Origin: Azadirachta indica
Lineage: Eukaryota; Streptophyta; Magnoliopsida; Sapindales; Meliaceae
Reading direction: 5' to 3'
NCBI GenBank assembly: GCA_022749755.1
Contig: CM040447.1
Coordinates: 15,537,087 to 15,601,086 of the forward strand
Length of the DNA stretch: 64,000 nucleotides
The position numbers and the translations under genes are program-made. Below are positions 35,617-47,466 of the stretch, piece by piece. How positions within the stretch are numbered: the first letter of the stretch is position 1; each line of letters begins with the position of its first letter. The notes under the pieces were generated by a model. It was given only the letters and a program-made list of their open reading frames with translations, was not told the origin of the DNA and did no database searches.

Positions 35617-35940
35617 TTAACCTGGTGTACCACAAGTTGAAAGTGGCTCGACTTCTAGTTTCTCCGCACCTAGGCTTTTAACTATTTTTAGTCTCATAAT
35701 AAGTGCTTTATACTTTGCCTCATTGTTAAAGGCCTTAAATTCAAACCATAATACATAACTTACCTCTACTTCATCTGGTCTAATGATTGCAATACCTGCT
35801 CCACGCTTTTGGGAGCTTAACGATCGATCTATGTGCAACACCCACACTGCCACCTCTTCCTTCTCTTTATCCATGCTTAGGTCCGAGTCCATTTTATGCC
35901 CCTCTGCACTAACAATAAAATTGACTACAAAGTTGCCCAT
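35617..35940 (-). pseudogene. Tat RNase H domain relic
   Basis: The frame contains VWVLHIDRSLSSQKRGAGI and FKAFNNEAKYKALI. These correspond to the RNase H W.L.vDGS...GaG and NNEAEYEAL motifs. The DGS Gly is Arg, and the second Glu of NNEAEY is Lys. RNase H removes the RNA strand during reverse transcription in active elements. Confidence 0.85.
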
Positions 35941-36203
35941 GGCTTGGCTTTTACGACTCTATGTGGGCAATATTGAATATTAAACTTACTTAATTCCATA
36001 CATTACTTGACCAATTTTCCGGAACTTTTTAGTTTATGCAAGATCTACCTCAACAACTGCTTAGTAACCACAGTGATGGAATGTGCTTGAATGTAAGGTC
36101 GTAGCTTTTTAGATGACATTACCAAGGCTAGCACGATCTATTCCTGCTTTAAGTATTTTTTATTGGCATCCAGCAGCGCCTTGTTGGTTTAACACACAGG
36201 ACT

Positions 36204-37600
36204 TTATATATTACCATCCTTTTCACGAACCAAGACTGAGCTTATTGCTGTCGCTGAGACTGTGAGAGAGACTAGGAGGTTGTCCCTGACTTGGGGCTTC
36301 GTTAGTATTGGCAGATTGGTTAGGTAGTGCTTTAAATTTAGGAACGTGGCCTCACACTTCTCATCCCACTGACTACGTTTAGCCCTTATAATAGGTTGAA
36401 AGAACGGATAGCAACAATCTATGCATTTAGAGACAAATTGACTAAGCGCAATAACCATGCCTACTAGGCTTTAGATCTTATTGGTAGTGCGTAAAGATCT
36501 TAAGTCCATGATTGCTTTGATCTTCTCAAGATTGGCCTCGATACCTTGTTGGTGTACCGTGAAGCCTAGGAATTCCTAACCGATACTTTGAAGGTAGATT
36601 TTTCTAGGTTCAGCTTCATCTTGTACTTTCTCAACATATCAAAGGTCGCCTTCAAGTCGGTTACATAGTTTACCGTGCTCATTGACTTGGTTAACATATT
36701 AATAACGTAGAGTTCCATGGTTTTGTAGATCTTAAGGATGGCAAAATCCCCTACAAGTTTGGGTTCTTACTGGAATCTGCCCCAAATAAGGTAAAATTAG
36801 GTGATATAATGGGGAATAGGGTGAGGAATGGAGGGAGATTAATCCCCATATTATAAATAAGGTAGATAACGATTGAGTACTCCCCACCCCATTCTTGCCC
36901 TATTCCCTAAATATATATAATAATATATTATAATATTTAATTTTTCAAAAAAAATATAATAATTATATTTAATGAAAAAATTTTATAATTCATAATATTT
37001 TTTATACTATTAAGAAGTAAAGTTTATATTTTTAATATAATTATTACATATGAATAACACTATAATATATTAATGACTTTTTTTAGTTAGTATTAGCATA
37101 AATAAATGCGAAAGTGGGAAAAATAAATGGGGATAACGAATCCATTCACTATATGGAGATTGTTTATCCCTAGACCATTAAATTTTATTAGGGAATAGAG
37201 TAGGGAATGGGGATCAAAATTAAAATGCGGTGTGCAATGGGAATGGCTTGCTTATCCCTACCTTACTCCATTACCATCCCTAATCGATCTCTTCCTTAAC
37301 CAACTAGTTCACCAACACTGATATATAGACCTGACATCTTAAACCCGAATGACAATACCTTGTAGCAGTATAAGTGTTTATTAGTGATGAATGAGGTTTT
37401 GTCTTCATTAGAGCATGTATCTTGACCTGGTTGTAACTAGAAAAGACATCTATGAAGCTCAATAATTCGTGCCCAACTATGGCTTTGCCTAGCTAATCTA
37501 TGTAGGGCAAGGAAAAACTATCCCTTGGGACGCTTTATTCAACTTAGTGAAGTTTACACACATGCACCATTTACCAAGTGATGAAAGAGGTTCATGTTGA
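36204..37600 (-). pseudogene. Tat reverse transcriptase relic, split by a MITE
   Basis: Minus-strand text upstream of the MITE has HELLSFIDVFSSYNQVKIH (the catalytic-Asp region of palm motif A). After the MITE it resumes with LYVINMLTKS, where the YVDD box of gypsy RTs is expected, so both catalytic Asp are lost, then LRKYKMKLNLEKSTF. The C-terminal connection at 36458-36204 has LSQFVSKCIDCCYPFFQ and LTVSATAISSVLVREKDG. Stops and frameshifts are frequent. Confidence 0.85.
36733..37282. mobile_element. hAT-type MITE, 550 bp
   Basis: The ends are TAAGGATGGCAAAA and, inverted, TAGGGATGGTAATGG. Subterminal GGGGAT/ATCCCC and GGGAATGGGG blocks are typical of the GGGATGGCAATGGG family of plant hAT MITEs. 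The 8-bp flanks GTAGATCT (36725-36732) and ATCGATCT (37283-37290) agree at six positions, as expected for an aged hAT target duplication. It interrupts the Tat RT. Confidence 0.85.
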
Positions 37601-38144
37601 GGTGGTGAGGGATAATGTTAGGGTCTATGCCTGGCATGTCCTTATGGCCCCACGCGAATACATTCATTTACTCTTTAAAGAAAGCAACCAAGCAAGCCCA
37701 AACCTCAGGGCTAAGTTTTGTTCCCACCTTGATCGACCGGGTTGGACTATCTTCCTGAATCGGAACTAATTCCAAGTCTTCTACTGGTTCTCCAATTTGC
37801 TATAGCTCTGTTGCCCTGGGGTCTAAGGTTGAGACTTGGTGACATCCTCCCACAGAGGTAGCGTAACATCTCTACGCTGCTGATTGGCTTCCCTGGATAA
37901 CTCCCTACTCTGTCTCCCATTGGGAATTTTATTTTCAAATGATGCATAGACACAACCCCCTTGGGTGCCCCAAGTATTACGTTGTAGAAGCTTGGCTAAT
38001 CTACTATAATGAAATCTACCATGGTGATTAACTCAGCAGGTTCTTTTCACATCGTCACTAGTAGGATAATGCTTCCCTATGGCACGCTTTGGTCTCTAGT
38101 GAAATCGATGAGAAAAGTGAGCACACACTGAGTCTTTGCCACTA

Positions 38145-38345
38145 CTAGTAAATCAAGCTTCTAGTATCCACCAAGATTCTTGCCATGTCTTTGTTAGCTA
38201 TCCGCAGAATGGTGACCGCTGCGTCGTCCTGTGGATGTACCTCATTCTTTGTATCTTCTTCTGTAAACATGATTAGGGTTGTGATCTTATGAGGTTTCTT
38301 TGACAGCCCAGTAGCAAGGTTTACCTTATGCATAGTATATGACAA
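38145..38345 (-). pseudogene. Tat protease relic
   Basis: The frame contains HPQDDAAVTILRIANKDMARI followed by LVDTRS. In retroviral-type aspartic proteases this is the catalytic LVDTGS; here Gly is Arg. The HPQDDA lead-in is typical of this clade. Confidence 0.8.
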
Positions 38346-38549
38346 CGACGGGTCGAGGAGTAGGCTTTTCGAGCTTTAGTAGAGTCCTTAGCCAAGGTGA
38401 GTCCCCTATTGATTATGTTGACAAAGTCTACATCATGGTCCTTTCGCACTTTCGTGTGGCTTCCATTATCCTCTTTCAAGGTTTCACCTGGTTTTCTTCC
38501 TTCTTAGGTTCACCCCTAACCTTGAGTAGGAACTCTTTCAAATACTCAT

Positions 38550-40250
38550 TATTAATCAGGTGTTGGATTTGCTCCCTCAAGCTGTAGCCTCATAAGTGCT
38601 ATGTTCATGGTTCTCGTGGAAATCATAGCACTTTTACATGTTCCTCCTCTTAGGTGGGCTTGTCAACTTAGGGAGTTTTATCAAGAGCCCGTTATACTAA
38701 ATGGTATAAAAAATATGCTCCCCAAATGTGTTTTGTATACCAGGGAGGACGTGGGACCCTGCTTACCCTTTACTGCATAAATCGGCTCCTTTCTTCATGG
38801 AGGTGGAGGCCTATGCATCTCTTCCTTGGTGGAGAGTGGTGTTTGAATGGTGATGGTCCGTGCTGATGTCCTCACTAGCTTGATGGATTCCCTTACAGTT
38901 TTGGCTTAGTTTGAGCTGAGCACGTGTCCACCTTCTTTTTTTCTTTAGCTTTTTTACTAATATCCTCAAGTTTTTCACGTTTCCGTTTGATGTTACACTT
39001 TTCCTCAATGGCTATATGCCTAATAGCCATGTTATAGGTTTTTTGGTATAAGGTGGGTAGTCACTTTCGAAAGAGAACTACAATGGACCAGTGTGGAGGT
39101 TGTGTCAAAAGTTGCGAAAGGTTTCAACTTCTCCATACACTCATACTTGTATCACTTTGTTATAGTAATGCTTGACAAAATCCTTCAAGGCTTCTTACCC
39201 ACTTTGCTTGATGTACTGCAAAGTGGTCAGATCCTTGTTTGGTGGCTTGGCTACTTGGAAGTGGTGCACAAACTCAGTGGCGAAATTGGGAAAGTCACGA
39301 ACGCTGTTAAGTGGAAGCTTCTTATACTAGGTTTTCATAGGTCCAACAAGGTAATAGGAAAGAGCTTGTACATCACCTCATTAGGTATCTCTTGCACTAA
39401 CATAAAGTCTTGGAACATTTTAGCGTGGCCGACTGGGTTTGTTTGACCTTGGTAGGACTCTAAGTGTAGCATGTTAAAATTCTTAGGGAGACTAGCACTT
39501 TTAATCTCTTCCGCGAGTAGTGAATTGAAATCTCTAAGGAGTTTTACTTAACCAACATCCGCTCTGGCCACCCTAAGCTCCTTGACCTTGACTTGCACCT
39601 CAACAATTGCTTCTGCAAGCTTTTCTCAATAGATGACTTTAGGACATGGTACCCTTGGCGCTTAGCCATCTAGGTATACCTTAAATCCCTATGCATGAGC
39701 CCATTGCCTTGGCTCTTAGGCATTCCAATCCTGTTGCTTACTGTCGACTTTTTATCGCTCTGATGGCTCTTCGGAGACTTATGTGTGAGGTTCTGTGGCC
39801 GAGTAGGTGTTGGCCACTTGTTACATTAGATTAGTTCACCTTAAGCAAGTTGAGTAGGTTCACATTGCTTGGCCATGGTAGGTTTAGGTCTAAGGTGACT
39901 TTTCGTTTGGTCCTTAGGACCTTGTTGTAGCGGTAGTGGGATTCCAAGGTTGGCACATAAGTATGACATTACATAAGGTTTCGACCAATTCTTTTACCTC
40001 CTTAGCTATCTCTTCGTTGAGGTCTTTTCCATCACTACCTTACCCTTTCACCTTCTGGCTGACTTCACTGCCATTTCTCCCCCGTTTTGGCTCTTGGTGA
40101 TCTTTAAAGGAGCTTGACTCTTTAATTGGCAGTTACTGTGGCTGGCTCGAGTATATTCCCAGCCACTTTTCCTCGAAGCTTTGAACGTTAGGATGTTGCT
40201 CCTCTGGTGAGCACGTAAGTTATAAGAAGGCTTCTTGATCTGGCTTTCCG
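38550..40250 (-). pseudogene. Tat gag relic
   Basis: Broken minus-strand frames show gag features: a TKSM-type leader after the primer site, an AVHQASG..ALKDFVKHYY block near 39190-39160, a charged basic segment at 39008-38811, and a degenerate CYDFHENHEHST zinc-binding region near 38620. This is followed by LREQIQHLINNEYLKEFL. The first frame (40263-40048) is read from a GTG lying in the primer site, so its apparent start is not meaningful. Confidence 0.7.
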
Positions 40251-40252
40251 TA

Positions 40253-40262
40253 GACGGCGCCA
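40253..40262 (-). other. Primer-binding site of the Tat element
   Basis: The minus strand reads TGGCGCCGTC three bases inside the LTR end (LTR ends ..GCATCA, spacer AAG). TGGCGCCG is complementary to the 3' end of plant tRNA-Asp, used by many Athila/Tat elements. It fixes the element's orientation. Confidence 0.85.
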
Positions 40263-40265
40263 CTT

Positions 40266-41320
40266 TGATGCATAAATTTTGCTTTCTTGCACTAAGTTTG
40301 GAGATAGGTCTAGGTGTTGTTGACGTGGTTAGCTAGACTACCCTAAGTTTTCCACACCAGGTTTTTCTTAGAGTGAATAAGGCAAAAAATGACAACTTAT
40401 CTTAAACCTAGGAAAAAAAACTGGGCAATGATTGGCTAATGTATGTTGCTCTAGCTTTTTTCAACTTGGTACATGCGAAGCTCGCTTATTTGACCTTGGT
40501 GGTGCCATGTGATGGGCTGGAATAATAGCTTTTGTATGATCTAACACTCTTATGCCATGTGGCTTGATCTCATTGGGCAAGGGGATCTGGTTATCTCTTG
40601 CTTGCTAGGTGGTAAAGTCCCATTCAACTTTGAGTTGGCCTGTGGTCCCCCTTTAGTTGGCAGTTAATCCCCACCTTGCTACTTGGTATTTGGCCAGCCC
40701 AAAATGCTCCCCATCGCTTGTCAGGTTCAAATGTTGTTCCTTTTCACTGTAAAATGGTCCTTTACACGGTACCTCTGAGTGTAAAAAGAAACCTAAATGG
40801 TGTCAACTTGGTCCTTGGTGACTTAGGTTCCTAATCCCTAATGTACCTAGTCCTAGTCCTTGGCTAACAAGGGCGAAATGCTTAGCATCAAGCTATTTGG
40901 AGCAAGTCAATATGTATCTCAAGGAGTAAATAGAGAACTGAGGGCACTTTTCTAGCCCTTTTTCATGTGTTATGGTATACAACCATGTTTATCACATGCA
41001 TTACAGTATATTGTTGCGTTTTTCGTATGTGCCACGGTATATGGTCACATGGTTGTTTGCATATGTGCCACAGTATATAGTCATTTTCACATGTGCCGAG
41101 GTGCATGGTCACGCGGAGCCTTATTAGCAAATGGCAAATATTTTGGTGACACATAGTGGGGAGCCCAACTTAAGATGGGTCTTACCTAGCTGCTTTTGAC
41201 CTGGTTCTTTGCTTGCTCTATATCGAGGTAGTTGCGAGATGGGTCACCTTACCTAGTGCCAACGGGAACTATTATGGGCCCGTATTTTGCCATGTGTCTA
41301 GTTATATTTTCCCTATAACA
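40266..41320 (-). repeat. 5' LTR of the Tat element
   Basis: Matches 20488-22056 over most of its length but lacks about 470 bp present there (between the CCACACCA and AGTGAA.AAGGCAAAAAA words). It contains the short tandem array around 40965-41120. The outer end is CCCTATAACA at 41320. Confidence 0.85.
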
Positions 41321-41660
41321 ATAAGCAAGGCTACAAGTTTGAGTTAAAAGGTTGTTTAATGCATTATTGCAAGTTTCCTCCTCTAGCAAAACTTGATGAT
41401 GGATTTTCTTTAAGAGAAAAGGAAAATTAAAGTCATAAACTTTGATATTTTTTCAAACTAACTATAATCGTGTTTGGTAAGTTATTTATTGATTATTTTC
41501 TTATTTGTATCTGAGTATAGTTATTGCAGTAGGTTTAGGGTAATTTGAGTTCTTCGTTAATCAACTTTCACAGAATAAAAAATTCCCTTTTGTTTGTCCT
41601 AAAGTAAGCTTCTTTCTCAGCTTGTCTCTGTTTCCTTCGTGAACTTATTAATTTTTTTGG

Positions 41661-43075
41661 GGTTATATTATCACATTCCTCCTCTAAGGTTTGAAATTAT
41701 ATCACTTAGACCAAAAAAATTAATAATGTATTACTTATCTCCCTTAGACTATTAGTCAACTAAACTAAAATAATAAATTTACTATAACACCCTTATTTTA
41801 CTCTAAGGTAGCTAATAGGAAAACGAAATGGGATTGCTAGATATTCATACGCATGACAATAATTATTTGACAATCAGATAAAGATAGTTGTTGAAAATTT
41901 TTTTAACAAGACTATATCTTTCGGCTTCTTATAGAAGAATACAACTTGCTTTAATGATTAACTGCATAAATTTATGCATCGATGAACCTTTCTAGCCGAC
42001 CTAACGTCTTAATCAAGCTGTCGTACTATGTTCTACTCAAGATTTAGTCATATTTATACATGAGAAATAGGAGCGACAATGCCTTGTCAATCTTTCTATC
42101 CCTATAAAGTGCTTGAATCACATTGTTAAAGGTAATTGTCTGAGAAATATGACCTATTACAATCATATAGTGCAAATGGATCAAAGCCTCGTCAGTTCTC
42201 TTTCACATACTAACTGGATGAGAAGGGAGGCTAACAAAAATTTTCTTAGTCATTTTCTCAAATAGTTGATAGGCATTTTTAGACAAGTCCTTTTCTTCCC
42301 ATGATTTCAGTCATAACCCTCTTAACAGAGAATTCATCATTCTCTCATCTACCTTAAAACCAAACTTCAGCGTTTCATTAAAAGTTCTCAATGCTAGACT
42401 TATTTCTCCAATTTCAACAACTCATTTAACAATGTGCTATAGCAGATATCATTAAGCTTACAATTGCTTTTCTTTGTAAGCTTTAATGCTTGAATGCCTT
42501 TCTTTGACTTCCCTTCCTTACAATACCATTAAAAAAAGTGTTAAAGTTATTGCACTTGGTGCCAATCCACTCTCTATAGCTTCATTAAGTAATTTCATTA
42601 CTTTGTTTAACCTACTTACATTACGAAAATCATCTATAACAATAGTATATGAATAACTATTAGGTTTTATAGAATCTTTCTTAATGTTCATCAACATTTG
42701 ATGTACGTCCTTCATATGCTTCCTCTAGCTTTAAAGTAGTATCTTGCTCATTTTCCATTGTTTAGGCCATGAGAAATTCATTGAAGTCAAATATGCTTCA
42801 ATTTCTACCATCGTTTTTCATTTTATTGAATATATTAGCTCTTTCTTTCATGGGTAGTCCTTTGATTATATTTAGGAATTTTCCCTATTGTAAATCATAA
42901 TTTTTGTTAACAAGATTAAATGTTCGTTTACCAAATAAAGCAATAACCAAATCTTGTTACATTTACATTTTTGTCCTTAAAGTTGACAGTCAACTAACAG
43001 TCAAATGTAATTACAATAGAGGCAAGTGATACATTATCAATTTTCTTTTTAATTAATACAATCCCAAACCTCAGG
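41661..43075 (-). mobile_element. TIR element carrying a PPR gene fragment (Pack-MULE-like), copy 1
   Basis: The sequence from 41661 (GGTTATATTATCACATTCCT) to about 41790 is related in inverted orientation to about 46560-46691 of copy 2. It also matches the inner part of 42960-43075, which is cut off after CAATCCCAAACCTCAGG. Between the repeats lies a minus-strand pentatricopeptide-repeat fragment. TIRs surrounding a host gene fragment without a transposase is the Pack-MULE layout. The superfamily is not proven. Confidence 0.6.
41930..42760 (-). pseudogene. PPR protein gene fragment
   Basis: Minus-strand translation reveals repeats of the 35-residue PPR helix pair: KPNSYSYTIVIDDF..V.RLNKVMKLL and a GLAP segment in 42715-42518, and TITFNNVIQALYRDRKIDKAL near 42120. 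PPR proteins bind organellar RNA. Stops and frameshifts interrupt it, and no transit peptide was recognised. A shorter second copy is at 46069-46266. Confidence 0.75.
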
Positions 43076-45950
43076 AAAAAATCTGTAAAAGACAGCCATA
43101 ACTTCTAAGTACGAGTATTCCGCAATAAGTGCCTTCAATGTATTCGGATTATGTTATGCCCTAAGTTGTATGATGACCTTATGGAAATGTTGTATAAATG
43201 ACTCATTAGATTCCTTTTTGCCTTCTTTTATGTCAAACAGCTTGTCTAGATCTTTTTCTAGTTGTTTTGCTCGTTTAAAGCAATGCACAAGTGCGATGTA
43301 TAGGTGGGAGAAAGAGTGAAAACTTCAAAGCTTTTTCTTTTCATACAAGTGTCTTACAGGTCTAGAAAGGGTCAAAGCAAATAACTTACACGTGACATTA
43401 TAGGTAACTCTTTCTATTTCTATAAGCTCATCCTACAACTTTAAATGTATCATTGAATCTGTATACCCTATATATGGTTAGAGCTGTGGCATTGTGAACT
43501 TTTGTGGTGGCTTTGACTATTGTATCTCTATCACAAATGGTCAATCTAATCCTACTAAGGGATCATTTGTTTGTCGAGGTGTCTGCATGGTTCCTTGTAG
43601 GTTGACTAGCATTTTTGCTAGTAGTCAAAATCGATTTACAACATGTTGTGAGATATGCTCATCATTTTGCTCCATTCGTTGCCTTTTCATCTAGTGATAC
43701 ATTTCTAGCCCATTTGTGACTTCCTTCCTATGAACACAATCATCCCAAGCTCGCATTCTTGAACTAGTGTACATGGTTTCTGCATGGCCTTTCTCTATAG
43801 GTCGCCCCATCTAAGCTTAGCCACAAGAGTGTGGGCAAGTTGGCATATCATATTGCCTATCATTGTGAAAGAGGTTTCCTCTGCAATCTCTCATCATGGT
43901 ACCTTCGTTGTAAGAATGTGACACCTTCTTTTTTATGTTGATTATGTTGACCATGACTTCAAGATCCATTAACTTAAAGTCCTCCATCCCATGGTCTATA
44001 GGGCTCCACTTGATGCCGTTTTATTTTCCTCTTTTTCCAATTAGATTGGTAGATTATGTACTTGTTGTGGGCTTTTGTTTCGTTGAATTAACACTTTCAC
44101 TTGATTTTGTAAGTCCTCTTTTTCTCCTTCACATCCTACTCTGGTTGTCATAAAGTTTTGCACATGTTTATTAGATACATTTTGCATCATCACTCCATGT
44201 TCCTACGTATTGCTTTTCATTGTGTTCTTCCACCAAAATGTTAATGCTGAAATTGGGCTTATGACATGTACACACCACATTGACAAATGGCAGTCAACAA
44301 ACACAATTTGTTGACTGTATAGGAAGCTCATTCGCGATATTAGATAACGACACCAAGGAGGTATCTCGTACTACTCTAGATACTAAGATGGTTTACTCTT
44401 TTACCACGACGGCTTACTCTTCCATCGAGGTGGCTTACTTATTGCCTTGGATACCATGGTGGTTTACTCTTTTACATAGGTCATTTACTCTTCTATCGAG
44501 GTAGTTTACTGTTCTACCAAGATGGCTTACGCTTTCGCCGAGGTAGCTTACTCTTTTATTGAGATGGTTTACACTCCTATCAAGATAGCTGACTCTTTTA
44601 TTGAGATGGCTTATCCTTTATTTGTACTCCCAGATTATACACCTTTTTTGTAATTTTATATAGACAAATGGTGGAGGATTCCCATTACTTTTCCTATTTG
44701 GCAACATGATTGTTGATGTTGAAATTTTACTTGTTGCCATATATTTACCATATAGACAAAGCTTTAATTGACAAACATAACCTGTCAACCTTTGTAGAAA
44801 ATGTGTCCATGGTGGAATAGCAGGTTCTGCCTCGGTAACTATTGTGAATTCGAGAAATGGTTTATTTGTTGGCCTTAACACTAGGGTGGAAACCGTAAAC
44901 GCCATTGTGTAATTGATGCTTCTGCCTTAGTGGAGGCCAGGGACTTAGTGAAGTAACCATTTGACAACCTTTTACATCAAGGTATTAGCCTTAAATACTA
45001 TGGTAACCAATATCTGCAAAACACAAGCAAATAGTCAGTGGTGTTAGTGGTGAACTCTCTTCGACGACTAAGTTAAGTAAAATGTTTATTGGAGAAAATT
45101 TAGAAGACAATGTATTAGGTAGAAGAAGTATGTTGATAGTGTGCAGGTATCTTGAGAGAGGAGAGTGAACTTACCTTTCTTAGAGAAATTTTGGGGTTTT
45201 TATAGGTGAGGATAGTGCATGAATTTACTCTCCACATCCTTGTCACGTCACCCATTATTCACGTTCCATAAGGGAGAGCATGTTCACTTGCCCTCTCTTC
45301 TCCACGTGCCCTCTACTTACTTACTTAAGAAGAGAAAACTTTCACCACCTATCTTGCTCTATGTCTAGTTCTCATTAGCTACAAAGGCAATTCCATTTAA
45401 CACGTTACCATGGTAGTGGTGGAATATTGAATTACATATTTGCTCACTTGATTTAGTAGGCAATGATTATTGTCGTAGAGCTATATGTCCCACACTTAAT
45501 GAGTCTGCTATTGTAGAAACCACTTGCTATATCATTGAACTTATATCATCCACTTGGATCCAGATTATGGTTTAGACTTTATCATTCATAAGGTTTAATA
45601 CTTAATTTTGTTTTATATTGTGGTGGTCATTATACCTCTACAATATCATGGCTTTAACAAATATAGTTCCACAAAGGTAATGCCACATCTCTTAACAAAG
45701 CATCACCTACATCATTACAGTATTCCTTATGGATGCTTTCTAGGATGCCACATAGGCAACTCACTGGACCATTGCTTACTGCATTTCTCCTATACCACCC
45801 TAGTAAGGAGGATATAAAGGTGTTATATTATTATTGATAATTTCATTAATGTGATGCTATCATATTGGTACATACCATCGTGGAAAAAATAGCTGCTGAT
45901 GCATATAATTATGATAGTGTCACGTGAGTGGTGGAACATCATATCAAAAC
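43076..45950 (-). mobile_element. Gypsy relic between the two PPR copies (gag, leader, LTR)
   Basis: Gag-like minus-strand text runs from about 43690 to 43080 (CKLFALTLSRPVRHLYEKKK, LEKDLDKLFDIKEGKKES, SFIQHFHKVIIQLR). A TATA-like CCTATAAAAACCCC on the minus strand near 45200 suggests an LTR in about 44906-45945. It begins TGTGTAATTG on the plus strand next to a TGGCGT.TACGG-like degenerate primer site. A 95-residue frame at 44618-44905 lies in the leader. Pol is absent. Boundaries are approximate. Confidence 0.5.
44373..44618. repeat. Minisatellite, about 30-bp unit
   Basis: Roughly eight to ten copies of a unit like GAGGTAGCTTACTCTTTTAT, each with a few changes (TACC/TATC, GAG/AAG). It lies in the leader of the gypsy relic and accounts for the open frames there. 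Confidence 0.85.
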
Positions 45951-46691
45951 AGTTCTCAATGCTGGGCTTATTTCTCTCATTTCAACAAACTATATAACAA
46001 TGTGCCATAACTGATATTATTAGGCTTACAATTGTTTTTCTTTGTAAGCTTTAATGCATAAATACCTTTCATTGGTTTCCTTTCCTTATAATACCAATTA
46101 AAAGAAGTGTTAAAATTACCATATTTAGTGCCAATCTACTCTTTGTAGCTTGATTAAGTAATTCCATTACTTTGTTTGACTTGCCCACTTTACAAAAGTC
46201 ATCTATAAAAGCAGTATATAAATAGTTGTTAGTTTTCATAAAATGTTTTTTAATGTTCATCAACATATTTCATATGCTTCCTTCACTCTTCCAAGATTTC
46301 ATATACTTCCTTTGGTTTCAAAGAAGTATCTTGCTCATTTCCCCTTGCTGAAGTTATAAGAAATTCATTGATGTCAAATGTATGCTTCAATTTCTACCAT
46401 CTTTTTTCACTTTATTGAATATATTAGCTCTCTCTTTTATGGGTAGTGCTTTGATTGTATCTAGGAATTTTACGATTTTAAATCATCATTTTTGTTAACG
46501 AGATTGAGTATTAATTTAGAAAATAAAGCACCAATCAAATATTATAACATTTACATTTTTTTTTCTTAAAGTTGACGATCAACTAATGATCAAATGTAAT
46601 TGTAGATGAGGTAAGTGATACATTATCAATTATTTTTATTTGAGTAATATAATCCCAAACTTAAGGTTTGAGGAGGAATATGATAATATCC
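45951..46691 (-). mobile_element. Partial copy 2 of the PPR-carrying TIR element
   Basis: Direct-oriented counterpart of about 42375-43075, beginning AGTTCTCAATGCT. It retains a PPR fragment at 46266-46069 and the full right terminal repeat to 46691 (GAGGAGGAATATGATAATATCC). Nine-base flanks of the outer pair (41652-41660 and 46692-46700) are T-rich and agree only partly, so no firm target-site duplication. Confidence 0.65.
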
Positions 46692-47466
46692 TTTTTTATA
46701 GATAATTTGCATATGAGTCCATTCAATTAATTTGATAAAGTATCATAAAATTTTAAAAATTTTAATTTAATCAATTAAATCCTTCTGGTTTTCAAATTAA
46801 AATAAAAATTGTTGGTAAAGAAAAAAAATTAAAGAATTTTTTATTATTGAAAAAATAAATTTTGATAGAAGAAACATAATTAAATATCAAATAAAATGAA
46901 CATTTCATAATCAATGAGTTAACTTTTTGTTTTTATTTAATACGGTTGTTGGCCATTTTTTCAATACTCAAAACTAAGTCAATTTTTCATCTATATGTTA
47001 GCTTGATAAGATAGCTATCGGATCCATATTAAAGAAGAAAAGATCAAAAAATACAAGGGTAAAGGTTCAAATTTATAAAATCTTTAATCAAAACTTCTTA
47101 TTAAATATAGGCTCAATGCAAGTCCTTTTAATTAGAATAAAAGGTAAACTAACATCCTTAATTATCTATAATTAAAATTCAACTAAGATTAATATTCTAG
47201 AAAACCTAAGGAAATAAGAAGTATATATAAAAAAAAGAAAGAGACAAGAGAAAGGTCTTTTTTTGTATATAAACAAATTCATTAACGGATATTAGATAAC
47301 GAAATCTAGTATCAACAACTGGCACCATTTGTGAGAAGAAGACAAAAGTCAATTTCTTATTATTTAAGAAGTTATTACGACAAAAAAACTTCATGGCACA
47401 CTACAAGGTGTGTATTTGTATTAATTACATATGTGTTTTAGTTTTAAAATATTGGATCTTGATGAT

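Larger units (their letters stand above)
20488..41320 (-). mobile_element. Composite Tat-lineage Ty3/gypsy retrotransposon, 20.8 kb with nested insertions
   Basis: Two LTRs of the same family bracket this region in the same orientation (20488-22056 and 40266-41320). Next to the right LTR is a primer-binding site (40253-40262), and next to the left LTR a purine tract, so the element reads on the minus strand. Going down in coordinate the order is gag, PR, RT, RNase H, integrase. Then comes an extra ORF on the opposite strand, as known for Tat-lineage elements such as Grande and Retand. Four insertions interrupt it: a MULE, two solo LTRs and a hAT-type MITE. All coding parts are broken. The outer 5-bp flanks (AGTGT and ATAAG) do not match, so the assignment of both LTRs to one insertion is an inference from order, orientation and the adjacent PBS and PPT. 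Confidence 0.75.

Noticed and set aside
40048..40263. Apparent clean N-terminus of gag
   Set aside because: The start is a GTG inside the primer-binding site, and the frame is soon interrupted. It is not a real initiator.
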